A model generated the notes under the pieces. That model was not told where the DNA came from and made no database searches. It saw nothing but the letters and a program-made list of their open reading frames with translations. The position numbers and the translations under genes were made by a program. DNA of 45,333 bases from Actinomycetota bacterium (lineage in GTDB: Bacteria; Actinomycetota; Actinomycetes; Actinomycetales; Microbacteriaceae), in NCBI GenBank assembly GCA_030838475.1, contig JAUZFP010000136.1, positions 1 to 45,333 of the forward strand. The letters run 5' to 3'. Shown here piece by piece: positions 33,911 to 42,196 of this stretch; the first letter of the stretch is position 1, and each line of letters starts with the position of its first letter.

Positions 33911-36214
33911 GTGGCGAAGACAGGTACGTCTAGGGCAGTGCGTTGGCAGGATGTGCCGCCCCCGGGCATTGGCATGGCGGACTGGCGGCACCCGATCGAA
34001 TCGGCTGCGCCATCCCGACAGACGCCGACGATGGTGCAGGCGATCATCGGGATTGTTGTCTTCAGCGTTATCGCCGGCATCCTGTGCACAGTCGCCATCA
34101 CGCCCCCGCTCGCCATGGCAGGCATCACCGTCGGCCAGAGCGCAGGGATCTTCCAGAGCCTGCCCGGGGCGATTGAGATTGGCCAACTTCCTCAGCGGAA
34201 CCGCATCTTCGCGAACGGTCCGTCCGGACCGGTGCAGATCGCCACCGTGTACGACCAGAATCGCGAGGCAGACGCCTGGGACAAGATCTCGCCGTACCTG
34301 AAGGCGGCAGCCGTCGATGGGGAAGATAAGAACTATTACTCGCACGGCGGCGTGGACGTGTCCGCCATCGTGCGTGCCGCCGCGACGAACGTCGGGAGCG
34401 GTTCCGTTCAGAGCGGAGCGTCGACCATCGCGATGCAGGTCGTCCGCAACATCCAGACCCAGGATGCGCTGCAACTGAAGACGGTCGCCGAACGAAAGGC
34501 CGCCTACAAGGCGGCCACGGCCGACACGGTGCCCCGAAAACTCAAGGAAATGCGACTCGCGATTGCGATCGAGAAGGAATACTCGAAACAGCAAATTCTC
34601 AACGCGTACCTGAACATCGCAAACTTCGGCGGAAACAACTACGGCGTCGAGGCGGCGGCACAGGCATATTTCTCCACCACCGCGCTCAAGGTCACGCCCG
34701 CTCAGGCCGCGAGTCTGATCGCCATCGTGCAGGATCCCTCCGTGCGCTCACTCGGCAGCAAGGCGAACTACGCCGCCAACGAAGATCGCCGGAACTTCAT
34801 CCTCGGCCAGATGTACTCCGCCGGCGACATCACGAAGGCACAGTATGTCGAGGCGAAGGCCACGCCGGTCGATGCCAAGTTCCTGCAGCCATCGGTCGTC
34901 CAGAGCGGCTGCCTCGCGGCCGCCGTCTCCTACCGCTGGATCTGCGACTACACCGTGAACGACGTCGACAACCTCACCCAGCTGGGCAAGACGAAGGCGG
35001 CCCGACGGGCGTCATGGGCCATCGGCGGATACGACGTGTACACGACATTCAGCACGCAGATGCAGGATGCCGCAACCAGCATTCTCAGCTCGCTCGTGCC
35101 CGCAACCGAAACCCGGTTCAATCTCGGCGGAGCGGTGACGACGGTGGAACCGGGCTCCGGCAAGATCCTCGTCATGGCCGAGAACAAGACCTATGACGAC
35201 ACCCTGAACGGCGGCGGCTACACGTCGACCGCGGTGAACTTCAACGTCGATCGCGACAACGGGGGCTCAAGCGGGTTCCAGCCCGGTTCAGAGTACAAGC
35301 TGTTCACGCTGCTCGATTGGCTCATGACGGGGCACAAACTCACCGACTCGTTCAACGCGAGCGTCCGGTCCATCCCGATGTCCAGCTTCACGGCATGTGG
35401 TCAGAAGCTGGGCGGGCCGCCGTATACCTTCAAGAACGACCAGAACGAGCAGGGGTCGACGACGATCCTCTCGGCGACCGCGCGATCGATCAACTCCGTC
35501 TTCCTGCAGATGGCGTCGAAGCTCGACCTGTGTGACATCCGTGACGTCGCGCAATCTCTCGGTGTCCACAACGCGACCGGCCAACCGCTGAGCGTTCTTC
35601 CGTCCTGCGTCATCGGAGGATGCGAGAACACGCTCGCGCCGGAGACGCTCGCGGCCGCATTCGCCGCGGTCGCCGACCAGGGCGTCTACTGTTCAGCCGT
35701 CGCGGTCGAGAAGCTCATCGGCCCGAACGGCAAGGATCTCGGACCACAAAACGCGAACTGCCACCAGGCCATCCCGGCGAATATCGCGAACACGGCGGCA
35801 CTCGCGCTTCAGGGCGTCATGAAGGGCGGAACCGGATCGTCTGCGAACCCGAACGACGGCACGGCGTTCCTCGGCAAGACCGGTACGACGAACAACTCAC
35901 TCCACACCTGGATCGTCGCGTCCTCGACCAAGGCCGCGACGGCCGTCTGGATCGGAAACATCTCGGGCTCGCAGCAGCTGCGGAAAATCTCCGTCGGGGG
36001 CACCCAGGCAGCGCTTCTGCGTCACAAGGTGTTTCGCGCCGTGATGACGAACGTTGATCGGTATCTGGGCCCGGCCCCGGCGTTCGCGCCCCCTGATCCT
36101 TCGCTCGTGAAGGGCGGAAAGGCGATCGGGAGTCCTGCGGGTTCCACCGGGGTACCGACACCTGCCCCTGCTCCGCCAAGCGTGCCGGTCCCGGACCCGA
36201 CACCGACACCGTAG
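33911..36214 (+). CDS. Class A penicillin-binding protein (glycosyltransferase/transpeptidase)
   Basis: A 767-residue cell-wall synthase. One membrane helix (about residues 42-68) follows a cytoplasmic N-terminus. The GT51 glycosyltransferase domain shows the catalytic Glu138 in GEDKNYYSHGGVD and GASTIAMQVVRN near 177. The transpeptidase has Ser460-x-x-Lys in QPGSEYK, SIN in SINSVF, and Lys656-Thr-Gly in LGKTGTTN. It polymerises lipid II and cross-links peptides outside the membrane. The tail is Pro/Thr-rich. Eight cysteines lie outside the membrane. GTG start without an obvious ribosome site, so the N-terminal boundary is uncertain. Confidence 0.92.
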   Translation: MAKTGTSRAVRWQDVPPPGIGMADWRHPIESAAPSRQTPTMVQAIIGIVVFSVIAGILCTVAITPPLAMAGITVGQSAGIFQSLPGAIEIGQLPQRNRIFANGPSGPVQIATVYDQNREADAWDKISPYLKAAAVDGEDKNYYSHGGVDVSAIVRAAATNVGSGSVQSGASTIAMQVVRNIQTQDALQLKTVAERKAAYKAATADTVPRKLKEMRLAIAIEKEYSKQQILNAYLNIANFGGNNYGVEAAAQAYFSTTALKVTPAQAASLIAIVQDPSVRSLGSKANYAANEDRRNFILGQMYSAGDITKAQYVEAKATPVDAKFLQPSVVQSGCLAAAVSYRWICDYTVNDVDNLTQLGKTKAARRASWAIGGYDVYTTFSTQMQDAATSILSSLVPATETRFNLGGAVTTVEPGSGKILVMAENKTYDDTLNGGGYTSTAVNFNVDRDNGGSSGFQPGSEYKLFTLLDWLMTGHKLTDSFNASVRSIPMSSFTACGQKLGGPPYTFKNDQNEQGSTTILSATARSINSVFLQMASKLDLCDIRDVAQSLGVHNATGQPLSVLPSCVIGGCENTLAPETLAAAFAAVADQGVYCSAVAVEKLIGPNGKDLGPQNANCHQAIPANIANTAALALQGVMKGGTGSSANPNDGTAFLGKTGTTNNSLHTWIVASSTKAATAVWIGNISGSQQLRKISVGGTQAALLRHKVFRAVMTNVDRYLGPAPAFAPPDPSLVKGGKAIGSPAGSTGVPTPAPAPPSVPVPDPTPTP

Positions 36215-36222
36215 AGCGGCCG

Positions 36223-36871
36223 TTAGTACCCGACGACGATTGCTCGTTTGCGGCCCCGGATACTTCGGGTTGTATCGCAGCGGCAGGGTGTCGCCAACGC
36301 TGTACCCGCCGCCGGTGCGCCCGACATGGATCCAGCGGTCGACTCCCATGTCATCCGTGAACTTGAGTGTCAATCGCTGGTGCTGGACGTAGTTGACCAT
36401 CCCGTCGACGCCCGCGGCCGTCACCGTGGCTGTGGTGTCGACACCGTTTGCATTGGTTTCCTTTGCGTTGACGTCGCGCATCGCGTAGAGGACGACGAGA
36501 AAGATCGCGACGGCATAGATAACTCCCACCACGATCAGGCTGTTGCGGATGTCGGTGGCGTTTTTCTCGTTGAACACGAGCCCCGAGGTCAGCACCAGGA
36601 AAAGCCCGCCGACATAGGCGACCACGTACGCGGCGATTGCCAGCGGACTGCGCTTCCCGGGGACGTAGTAGGCGAGCAGGCCGGCGCCGACCGACACGAA
36701 GAGGAAGATCAGGAACGGTCCCACCCCGTTCTGCGCGGCGGCCGGAAAGTTCCAGTCGTAGATCGCGATCACTGGCCCGCATAACACGCCGATCGCGATC
36801 CCGACTAGGGCGACAGGTCGGAGGACGGCACCGACTCGGGCGGCGCGGGCATCGGGGTCAGTTGTCGACAT
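36223..36871 (-). pseudogene. DUF3592 membrane protein with a one-base frameshift near its end
   Basis: The frame from ATG 36871 encodes helices at about residues 18-38, 46-66, 72-95 and 105-128, then a soluble DUF3592 domain ending LPLRYNPKYPG. There the run of four C bases at 36254-36257 (GGGG on the coding strand) throws the frame. Removing one base restores GRKRAIVVGY and a TAA at 36225-36223, a natural ending for this family; the span of 649 bases is one more than a multiple of three. As it stands the frame runs on antisense into the penicillin-binding protein gene. The protein would otherwise be 215 residues with unknown function. It may be a real mutation, a phase-variable tract or a sequencing error. 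Confidence 0.72.
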
Positions 36872-36890
36872 TCGCCCATGATAAGGACTT

Positions 36891-37598
36891 TCAGTTGCCC
36901 TCGGCATGGCGAATCTGGGCCGCGCCATCCTCGGGGTCGAGGTCCGCTGTGAGGAAGGCGCCGCTGGTCGGAAGGCTCAGGTGAATCTCGGTGAGTTCCA
37001 TGAGCTCGACCTCGCCGTGGGCGAGGGTGAAGTCGAGCATGTGACCGCCTCGAGTTCGCGTGCTGTCGAGAAAATGCAGATGATATCCGGCGACGCCGAT
37101 GCTGTGCTCGAACTCGGGTGTACGAAATCCGACCAGGGTGCCCTCGACCCCGCGAAGTTCAATCTCGGTTTCGTTCCTGCTCGCTTCCTCGAGCGATGGA
37201 TAGGGCTTCGTCTGCGCGCTGACCGTTCGCGTCGTGATGCTCGAGAATCGTCCGGCAATGCGGACGGCGATCGTGATATTCGCGCTTCGACCGGCCTCAT
37301 CGATCCGACGTGAGAGGTCCGCGCGCGTTGTCGGATCCTCGACGGTGAACCGATGCGCCGCGGTGAAACGGGTGACGGCGGCGAACGGTGTGTGATTGCT
37401 TGCGTCGGCGACTTCGGCACTGCCATCCGAGCGGATGTGATAGCAACTGCCGTCCAGGACGACCATCTCACCGTCGAGGGCGTTGAACGTTCCGAGGCCG
37501 AAGTCCCCGCGCTTCAGGAGTTCGCCGACGGACTCGTCGCCGTCGAAAATTCCGGCGAGGAGGGCGCCGATGGTCGAGCGCTGAAAGAGTGTTGCCAT
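36891..37598 (-). CDS. budA: Alpha-acetolactate decarboxylase
   Basis: A 235-residue enzyme that turns acetolactate into acetoin. It starts MATLFQRSTIGALLAGIFDG and has GDFGLGTFNALDGEM. The zinc-binding histidines His173, His175 (YHLHFLD) and His186 (GGHML) have the same spacing as the three zinc histidines of the Brevibacillus enzyme. ATG 37598 was chosen because upstream codons in frame belong to the neighbouring reductase region. No acetolactate synthase gene is nearby, so it must draw on acetolactate made elsewhere in the cell. The FMN reductase gene lies just upstream on the same strand. Confidence 0.93.
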   Translation of the reverse strand: MATLFQRSTIGALLAGIFDGDESVGELLKRGDFGLGTFNALDGEMVVLDGSCYHIRSDGSAEVADASNHTPFAAVTRFTAAHRFTVEDPTTRADLSRRIDEAGRSANITIAVRIAGRFSSITTRTVSAQTKPYPSLEEASRNETEIELRGVEGTLVGFRTPEFEHSIGVAGYHLHFLDSTRTRGGHMLDFTLAHGEVELMELTEIHLSLPTSGAFLTADLDPEDGAAQIRHAEGN

Positions 37599-37632
37599 GC
37601 GCCAAGCATGCCGTGCGCACGGGGCGCGGTGT

Positions 37633-38127
37633 TTACGCGGCGGCCGCGCGCAGGAGTTCGGGGGTCCAACGCTCGCGCCACTTGGCGGACGACGCGGGTT
37701 CATCCGCAGCCCCGTCGAGAAGGTAGATGCCCTGGCAGGGAACGGTTGCGCCGATCTCGACGAGAACCGGCTTGAGCAGCAGGTCCGGCGCCATGGCGTG
37801 GCCCGGTCCGGCGCCCAGCATGAGCGGCACCGCGACGGACCCGGCAAGCCCGGTCGCGGTCTCGAACTGGTCGAGGAAGAGCTTGAGCACTCCCGTGTAA
37901 CTGCCCTTGTAGGTCGGCGAGGCGAAGATCAGGAGATCGCTGGACTTCGCGGTGGCAACCGCTTCCGCAACGGCCGGATCACCCCAGCCGAGCAGCCCCG
38001 GCCCCAGCGCGATGACATCGATGACGTTGTCCGGGGCCTTCCCCGTGATGAGCTCGGCAAGTCTTACACCCGCGGCGAGGGTGCGCGACAGCGGCTTCGG
38101 ATTGCCGGCAATGACGGTGGTGATCAC
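37633..38127 (-). CDS. NADPH-dependent FMN reductase
   Basis: A 164-residue flavodoxin-like protein beginning VITTVIAGNPKPLSRT, the phosphate-binding loop of the SsuE/MsuE family, with SDLLIFASPTYKGSYTGVLK near 75-95 as the second conserved block and PLMLGAGPGHAM later. It reduces FMN with NADPH, often to feed a two-component monooxygenase; no such partner is adjacent. I chose GTG 38127; another in-frame GTG at 38136 is possible, and neither has a strong ribosome site. Confidence 0.85.
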   Translation of the reverse strand: MITTVIAGNPKPLSRTLAAGVRLAELITGKAPDNVIDVIALGPGLLGWGDPAVAEAVATAKSSDLLIFASPTYKGSYTGVLKLFLDQFETATGLAGSVAVPLMLGAGPGHAMAPDLLLKPVLVEIGATVPCQGIYLLDGAADEPASSAKWRERWTPELLRAAAA

Positions 38128-38186
38128 GGATGACACGCTACCGAATGGTTCCACCCCATCCGCAACTGTGTCGAATTGGGACGCCC

Positions 38187-38936
38187 TCAGTCGAGATTGC
38201 GCTCGAGCCGTTCCGCGGGGAGACGCTGGAGGTGACTCGCTCGGTATGAGCGCCGACGACGGAACAGCCAGATCACGTCGCGGCCGAACGACTCGATCAG
38301 GAGCAGCAGGGCGACGCCCAGAGCAATCTGCCCGATCGGCGGGGAAACCCAACCCGTCGCGGCGAGAGTGAGAGCGATACCGGCCACCGCCGTGACGATC
38401 TTGCGCCAGTAGCGGGGTGGCAGTTGGCCACGCAGCCACGGCAGCACCCACCCGGCCGCGACAAAGGCGTAGCGCATCAGCCCGATCGCGACAATCCACC
38501 AGCCGAGGCCGCGGGCGTCGAAGACGCTCAGCGCCAGCATCAGGTAGGCGTCCACCTCCATGTCGAAGCGGGCACCGAGCGGGCTCTCCGCCCCGAAGCG
38601 TCGAGCGAGCCAGCCATCGACACCGTCAAGCAGAAGCGCCACAACGGCCAGGCCGATCAGCAACGGCAGGGGGACGGGCTGCGTGAAGGATGTCACCACG
38701 AGCGAGGTGACCAACCCGACGAGCAGCGATCTGGTGGCAGTGGCAGCGTTGGCCGCCCCGAGGCGGGTCATCCCCCGGCGAGCGATTCCCACCGAGAGAA
38801 GCAGGGTAGACGCGAGAACGTAGGCCACCCCGGCAAGCAATCCGGCGAGCGATAGCGGTGTCAGCACGAGCATCGCGATCAGTGCGGCGACGCCGATCGC
38901 CCCCCACAACCACGGGAGGAGTTGAACCTTTGCCAT
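38187..38936 (-). CDS. CDP-alcohol phosphatidyltransferase family protein
   Basis: A 249-residue membrane enzyme with about six hydrophobic helices. The catalytic signature DGVDGWLARRFG followed by G, D and D at the right spacings (through ARFDMEVD) matches the family pattern fully, near residues 104-129. Such enzymes join a CDP-linked lipid or alcohol to a second alcohol to make phospholipids. The acceptor is unknown. ATG 38936 with GGAGG just upstream. It is divergent from the dehydrogenase-led operon with only 20 bases between starts, so it probably belongs to the same pathway and could supply its lipid part. Confidence 0.9.
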   Translation of the reverse strand: MAKVQLLPWLWGAIGVAALIAMLVLTPLSLAGLLAGVAYVLASTLLLSVGIARRGMTRLGAANAATATRSLLVGLVTSLVVTSFTQPVPLPLLIGLAVVALLLDGVDGWLARRFGAESPLGARFDMEVDAYLMLALSVFDARGLGWWIVAIGLMRYAFVAAGWVLPWLRGQLPPRYWRKIVTAVAGIALTLAATGWVSPPIGQIALGVALLLLIESFGRDVIWLFRRRRSYRASHLQRLPAERLERNLD

Positions 38937-38956
38937 GTCGCCTCCGTTTAACCAGT

Positions 38957-39982
38957 ATGGCCTCCGCAGTCGAAACGTCCCCCGACCTCCGTTTGCCGAC
39001 CACTCGCGACGGCGCCAGCGCGTTCTGGGCGACCGGTCCCGGCGCTGGCGAGCTGCGACCGCAGTCTCTCGCGGTGCCGGGCTCCGGCGAGGTTTTGGTG
39101 CGCACCATATACACGGGGGTGAGTCGGGGCACGGAGGGTCTCGTCGTGCGCGGCGAAGTTCCGGAGTCGGAGTGGACGCGGATGCGCTCACCGTTCCAGG
39201 ATGGCGAATTCCCGTTCCCCGTGAAGTACGGCTACCTCAACGTCGGTGTGGTCGAGGAAGGACCGACCGCGCTCGTCGGGCGCACCGTGTTTACGCTGTT
39301 CCCCCACCAGTCCGCCTTCGTCGTTCCCGAGGATGCCGTCGTCCCTGTGCCGGTCGGGGTTCCACCGCGTCGTGCGGTCCTCGCCGGTGCCGTTGAGACT
39401 GCGGTGAACGTGTTGTGGGATGCCGCGCCGCGGCTGGGTGACGCCATCGCCGTCGTGGGGGCCGGGATGATCGGAGCCGCCATCGCCCGGCTGGCGGCGC
39501 AGGTCCCGGGCGTCGAGGTCACCCTCATCGATATCGATCCCGCAAAGCAGGCGCTGGCCGGCGAGCTCGGGGTGCGATTCACGCATCCCGCGAACACGGG
39601 TTCCGTCTACGACATCGTCATCGAAGCCAGCGGAACGGCCGACGGACTCGCGGTTGCGCTGCGGATCGCCGCAACCGACGGCGAGGTGGTGGTCGCCAGT
39701 TGGTACGGGAGCAAACCGGTGCAGGTCGAACTCGGCGCCGACTTCCACTCCCGCCGGCTCACCCTGCGCGCGAGCCAGGTGGGCGAGGTCGCACAGGCGC
39801 GACGGAACCGGCGCACCCGGCGCCAAAGGCTGGAGCTGGCGTTGCGACTGCTTGAAGACGAGGCCTTTGACAGCCTGCTCGGCGGCAACTCCGGCTGGAC
39901 CGAACTGCCGGCCGTCATGGCCGCGCTCGCCGAGGGCAGCCTCGGCGGCCTTTGTCACACCATCAACTGGAGCAGGTCATGA
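38957..39982 (+). CDS. MDR-superfamily dehydrogenase lacking zinc ligands
   Basis: A 341-residue medium-chain dehydrogenase/reductase, first gene of a seven-gene overlapping operon. The Rossmann motif VVGAGMIGAAIARLA is near 174-189. The usual catalytic-zinc Cys of alcohol dehydrogenases is replaced in YTGVSRGTEG, and no structural-zinc cysteine cluster is present; the only Cys seen is near the C-terminus. It should therefore be a zinc-free oxidoreductase using NAD(P). ATG 38957 was chosen because it lies just after the divergent start. Its TGA overlaps the next ATG (39979-39982). Confidence 0.85.
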   Translation: MASAVETSPDLRLPTTRDGASAFWATGPGAGELRPQSLAVPGSGEVLVRTIYTGVSRGTEGLVVRGEVPESEWTRMRSPFQDGEFPFPVKYGYLNVGVVEEGPTALVGRTVFTLFPHQSAFVVPEDAVVPVPVGVPPRRAVLAGAVETAVNVLWDAAPRLGDAIAVVGAGMIGAAIARLAAQVPGVEVTLIDIDPAKQALAGELGVRFTHPANTGSVYDIVIEASGTADGLAVALRIAATDGEVVVASWYGSKPVQVELGADFHSRRLTLRASQVGEVAQARRNRRTRRQRLELALRLLEDEAFDSLLGGNSGWTELPAVMAALAEGSLGGLCHTINWSRS

Positions 39983-40374
39983 CCTTTGCCGTAACCGTCC
40001 GCGACCACATCATGATCGCCCACAGCCTGCAGGGGGAGGTCTTTGGACCCGCCCAGAGGCTGCACGGCGCGACCTACATCGTCGATGCCTCGTTCGAGGC
40101 GGACACTCTCGACTCCAATGGCATCGTCATCGACATCGGAGTTGCCGCCGCCGCCCTGCAGGAGATCACCGCGTCCCTCTCCTACCGGAACCTGGATGAC
40201 GAACCCGATCTCACCGGCGTCAACACCACGACAGAACGGCTTTGCCAACTGATCGGTGACCGTCTCGCGACTATGGCCGGCGAGGCCCGGTTTGCGCCGG
40301 CGCACCTCACCGCCCTCGCGGTCACACTCCACGAGTCACACATCGCCTGGGCGTCGTATCGGGTCACGCTGTGA
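39979..40374 (+). CDS. 6-pyruvoyl-tetrahydropterin synthase-like protein, degenerate active site
   Basis: A 131-residue protein of the T-fold PTPS/QueD family. His15 (IAHSL) and His29 (LHGATY) are in the places of two zinc ligands. The third His of the canonical HGH is Ala31, and the catalytic Cys four residues before the first His is Ala25. The Glu of the C-terminal motif is kept as LHES. Zinc binding would be incomplete and the normal triphosphate-elimination chemistry unlikely, so it may bind a pterin-like molecule or do a different reaction. It overlaps both neighbours by four bases, so it is tightly co-translated with them. Confidence 0.8.
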   Translation: MTFAVTVRDHIMIAHSLQGEVFGPAQRLHGATYIVDASFEADTLDSNGIVIDIGVAAAALQEITASLSYRNLDDEPDLTGVNTTTERLCQLIGDRLATMAGEARFAPAHLTALAVTLHESHIAWASYRVTL

Positions 40375-41384
40375 CGCGGAAGCGCGACGTCTGGTTTGTC
40401 CTGCCGGACGGAATCGACGATCCCGAGCGCGTCAGCGGGGGAAACATCTACGATCGCCAACTGCGGCAGGGGCTGGCCGCACGCGGCTGGATGCTGCGAA
40501 TGGCTCCCGTCGCCGACGGGGCTTCGGCCTCCGCAGCCATCGCCGCCGTAGCTTCGGACGGGATCGTCCTCGTCGACGGGCTCGTCGCCGGATGGGCACC
40601 CGACGCGGTCGAGGCGGCGTCGACCCGCATCCCCGTGGTGATCATCGCGCACATGATCAGTTCCAGCATCCCGGGCGCAATCGACGATCTGGTGAACTCC
40701 GAAACCCGGGCGCTGCGCTCCGCCAGCATGGTCATTGCGACGAGCGAGTGGACCGCGGGTGAGCTTGTTCGGCTGGGCATCGTCGACGGTGACCGGGTGA
40801 CTGTCGCACAGCCCGGTTCCCGCGAAGCCACACGCCTCACCGGAGCCGATCATCGCGCGCTGCTCTGCGTCGGCGCGATCGCACCACACAAGGGTCAGGA
40901 TATTCTCCTGGTGGCGCTGGGTCTCCTCGCCGACTATCCGTGGGGATGCACACTGGTCGGATCCCACCTGGTCGACCCCGATTATGCCGCCCGGATCACG
41001 GCGGTCGCGTCCGAGTTCGGCGACCGCATCCGAATGCCAGGCGTGCTGCACGGAGCCGCCCTCGATCGTGCGTACCAGCGAGCCGGACTGCTCGTGGCGC
41101 CGTCGCGAGCAGAAAGCTTCGGCATGGCTGTAGCGGACGCGCGCAGCCGGGGCCTTCCGGTGCTCGCGAGCGACGTCGGGGGAATCCCTGAGGCAATTGC
41201 GGGTGGAGGAGCGTTGTTCGTGCCGCCCGACGACCCGTTCGCGCTCGCCGACGCGCTGGGCAGGTGGTTCACCGAACCCACCCTCCGTTCTCGCCTGCAG
41301 CATCAGGCCGAACTGGGAAGCCTGACGGTCCCACGGTGGGCCGACACCGTCGATCGGGTCGACCGCGTGCTGGAGACGATATGA
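40371..41384 (+). CDS. Family 4-type glycosyltransferase
   Basis: A 337-residue GT-B fold glycosyltransferase. The N-terminal half starts VWFVLPDGIDDPERVSGGN, with the Gly-rich acceptor-side loop GGNIYDRQL. The C-terminal half has VGAIAPHKGQDILL and PSRAESFGMAVADARSRGLPVLASDVGG, the sugar-nucleotide site; the last acidic position of the usual Ex7E is Asp here. It probably adds a sugar from a nucleotide donor at the cytoplasmic face. GTG start overlapping the previous stop (GTGA); its own stop overlaps the methyltransferase ATG. Confidence 0.9.
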   Translation: MTRKRDVWFVLPDGIDDPERVSGGNIYDRQLRQGLAARGWMLRMAPVADGASASAAIAAVASDGIVLVDGLVAGWAPDAVEAASTRIPVVIIAHMISSSIPGAIDDLVNSETRALRSASMVIATSEWTAGELVRLGIVDGDRVTVAQPGSREATRLTGADHRALLCVGAIAPHKGQDILLVALGLLADYPWGCTLVGSHLVDPDYAARITAVASEFGDRIRMPGVLHGAALDRAYQRAGLLVAPSRAESFGMAVADARSRGLPVLASDVGGIPEAIAGGGALFVPPDDPFALADALGRWFTEPTLRSRLQHQAELGSLTVPRWADTVDRVDRVLETI

Positions 41385-42196
41385 GCGCGTTGCCGCAGGT
41401 CGCGCCGGCATGGCTGCTGGTTCGTGCCGAGGTTGACGACCGGTCGCGTTCTGCCGAACTGGCGCGGGACGCCGCCGCGCTGCTGCCCGCCGGTCGGCAG
41501 GTCGTCCATGACCTTGGCAGCGGCTCGGGTGCCATGATGCGGTGGCTTGCGCCGCTGCTGAGCGGACCGCAACGCTGGGTTCTTCACGACGCGGACGCCG
41601 GCATCCTCGGGCATCGCGATCCCCGTCCCATCGTCGACGCGGCCGGACTGCCCGTGGTCTGCAGGACCAGCGTGGAGGAGCTCGAGGACCTGGACCCCTC
41701 GACTCTTGCTGGCGCGACCCTCGTCGTCGCATCGGCCTTGCTCGACGTCATCACCGCACGCGAGGCCGGGATCATCGTCGACGCGTGCGTCGAGATCGGC
41801 GCGCCCGTGCTCTTCAGTCTTACGGTTGCGGGTCGCGTCGACCTCGACCCGCCCGACCCGGCGGACCAGCTCTTCGCGAACGCGTTCAACGCGCACCAGC
41901 GCCGAAACGTCCGCGGGCGTTCGCTTCTCGGACCCGACGCGGTCGGAGTTGTTGGCCACCTGTTTGCGACCGCCGGATGGCGAGTACGAACGGCGAGCAC
42001 CCCGTGGACGCTGACGCCGGCCGACAGCGCACTGATCGCGGAGTGGTTCGACGGGTGGCTCGACGCGGCCGTCGAACAGCAGCCCGAGCTGGGTGGACTC
42101 GCGGGCGACTATCGCGCGCGACGCCGGGATCAGTTGGCATCGGGCGAACTATGCGTCGTCGTTCACCACGAGGATGTGCTCGCATGGCGGGCCTGA
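41381..42196 (+). CDS. SAM-dependent methyltransferase
   Basis: A 271-residue class I methyltransferase. Motif I is VVHDLGSGSGAMM near 42-54 and the next acidic strand end is VLHDAD near 67. The acceptor is unknown. ATG 41381 overlaps the glycosyltransferase stop by four bases; longer in-frame starts lie inside that gene and are not supported. The gene's last 13 bases overlap the flippase-like gene. In this operon it would methylate either the sugar or the heterocycle-derived part of the product; this is inference. Confidence 0.85.
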   Translation: MSALPQVAPAWLLVRAEVDDRSRSAELARDAAALLPAGRQVVHDLGSGSGAMMRWLAPLLSGPQRWVLHDADAGILGHRDPRPIVDAAGLPVVCRTSVEELEDLDPSTLAGATLVVASALLDVITAREAGIIVDACVEIGAPVLFSLTVAGRVDLDPPDPADQLFANAFNAHQRRNVRGRSLLGPDAVGVVGHLFATAGWRVRTASTPWTLTPADSALIAEWFDGWLDAAVEQQPELGGLAGDYRARRRDQLASGELCVVVHHEDVLAWRA

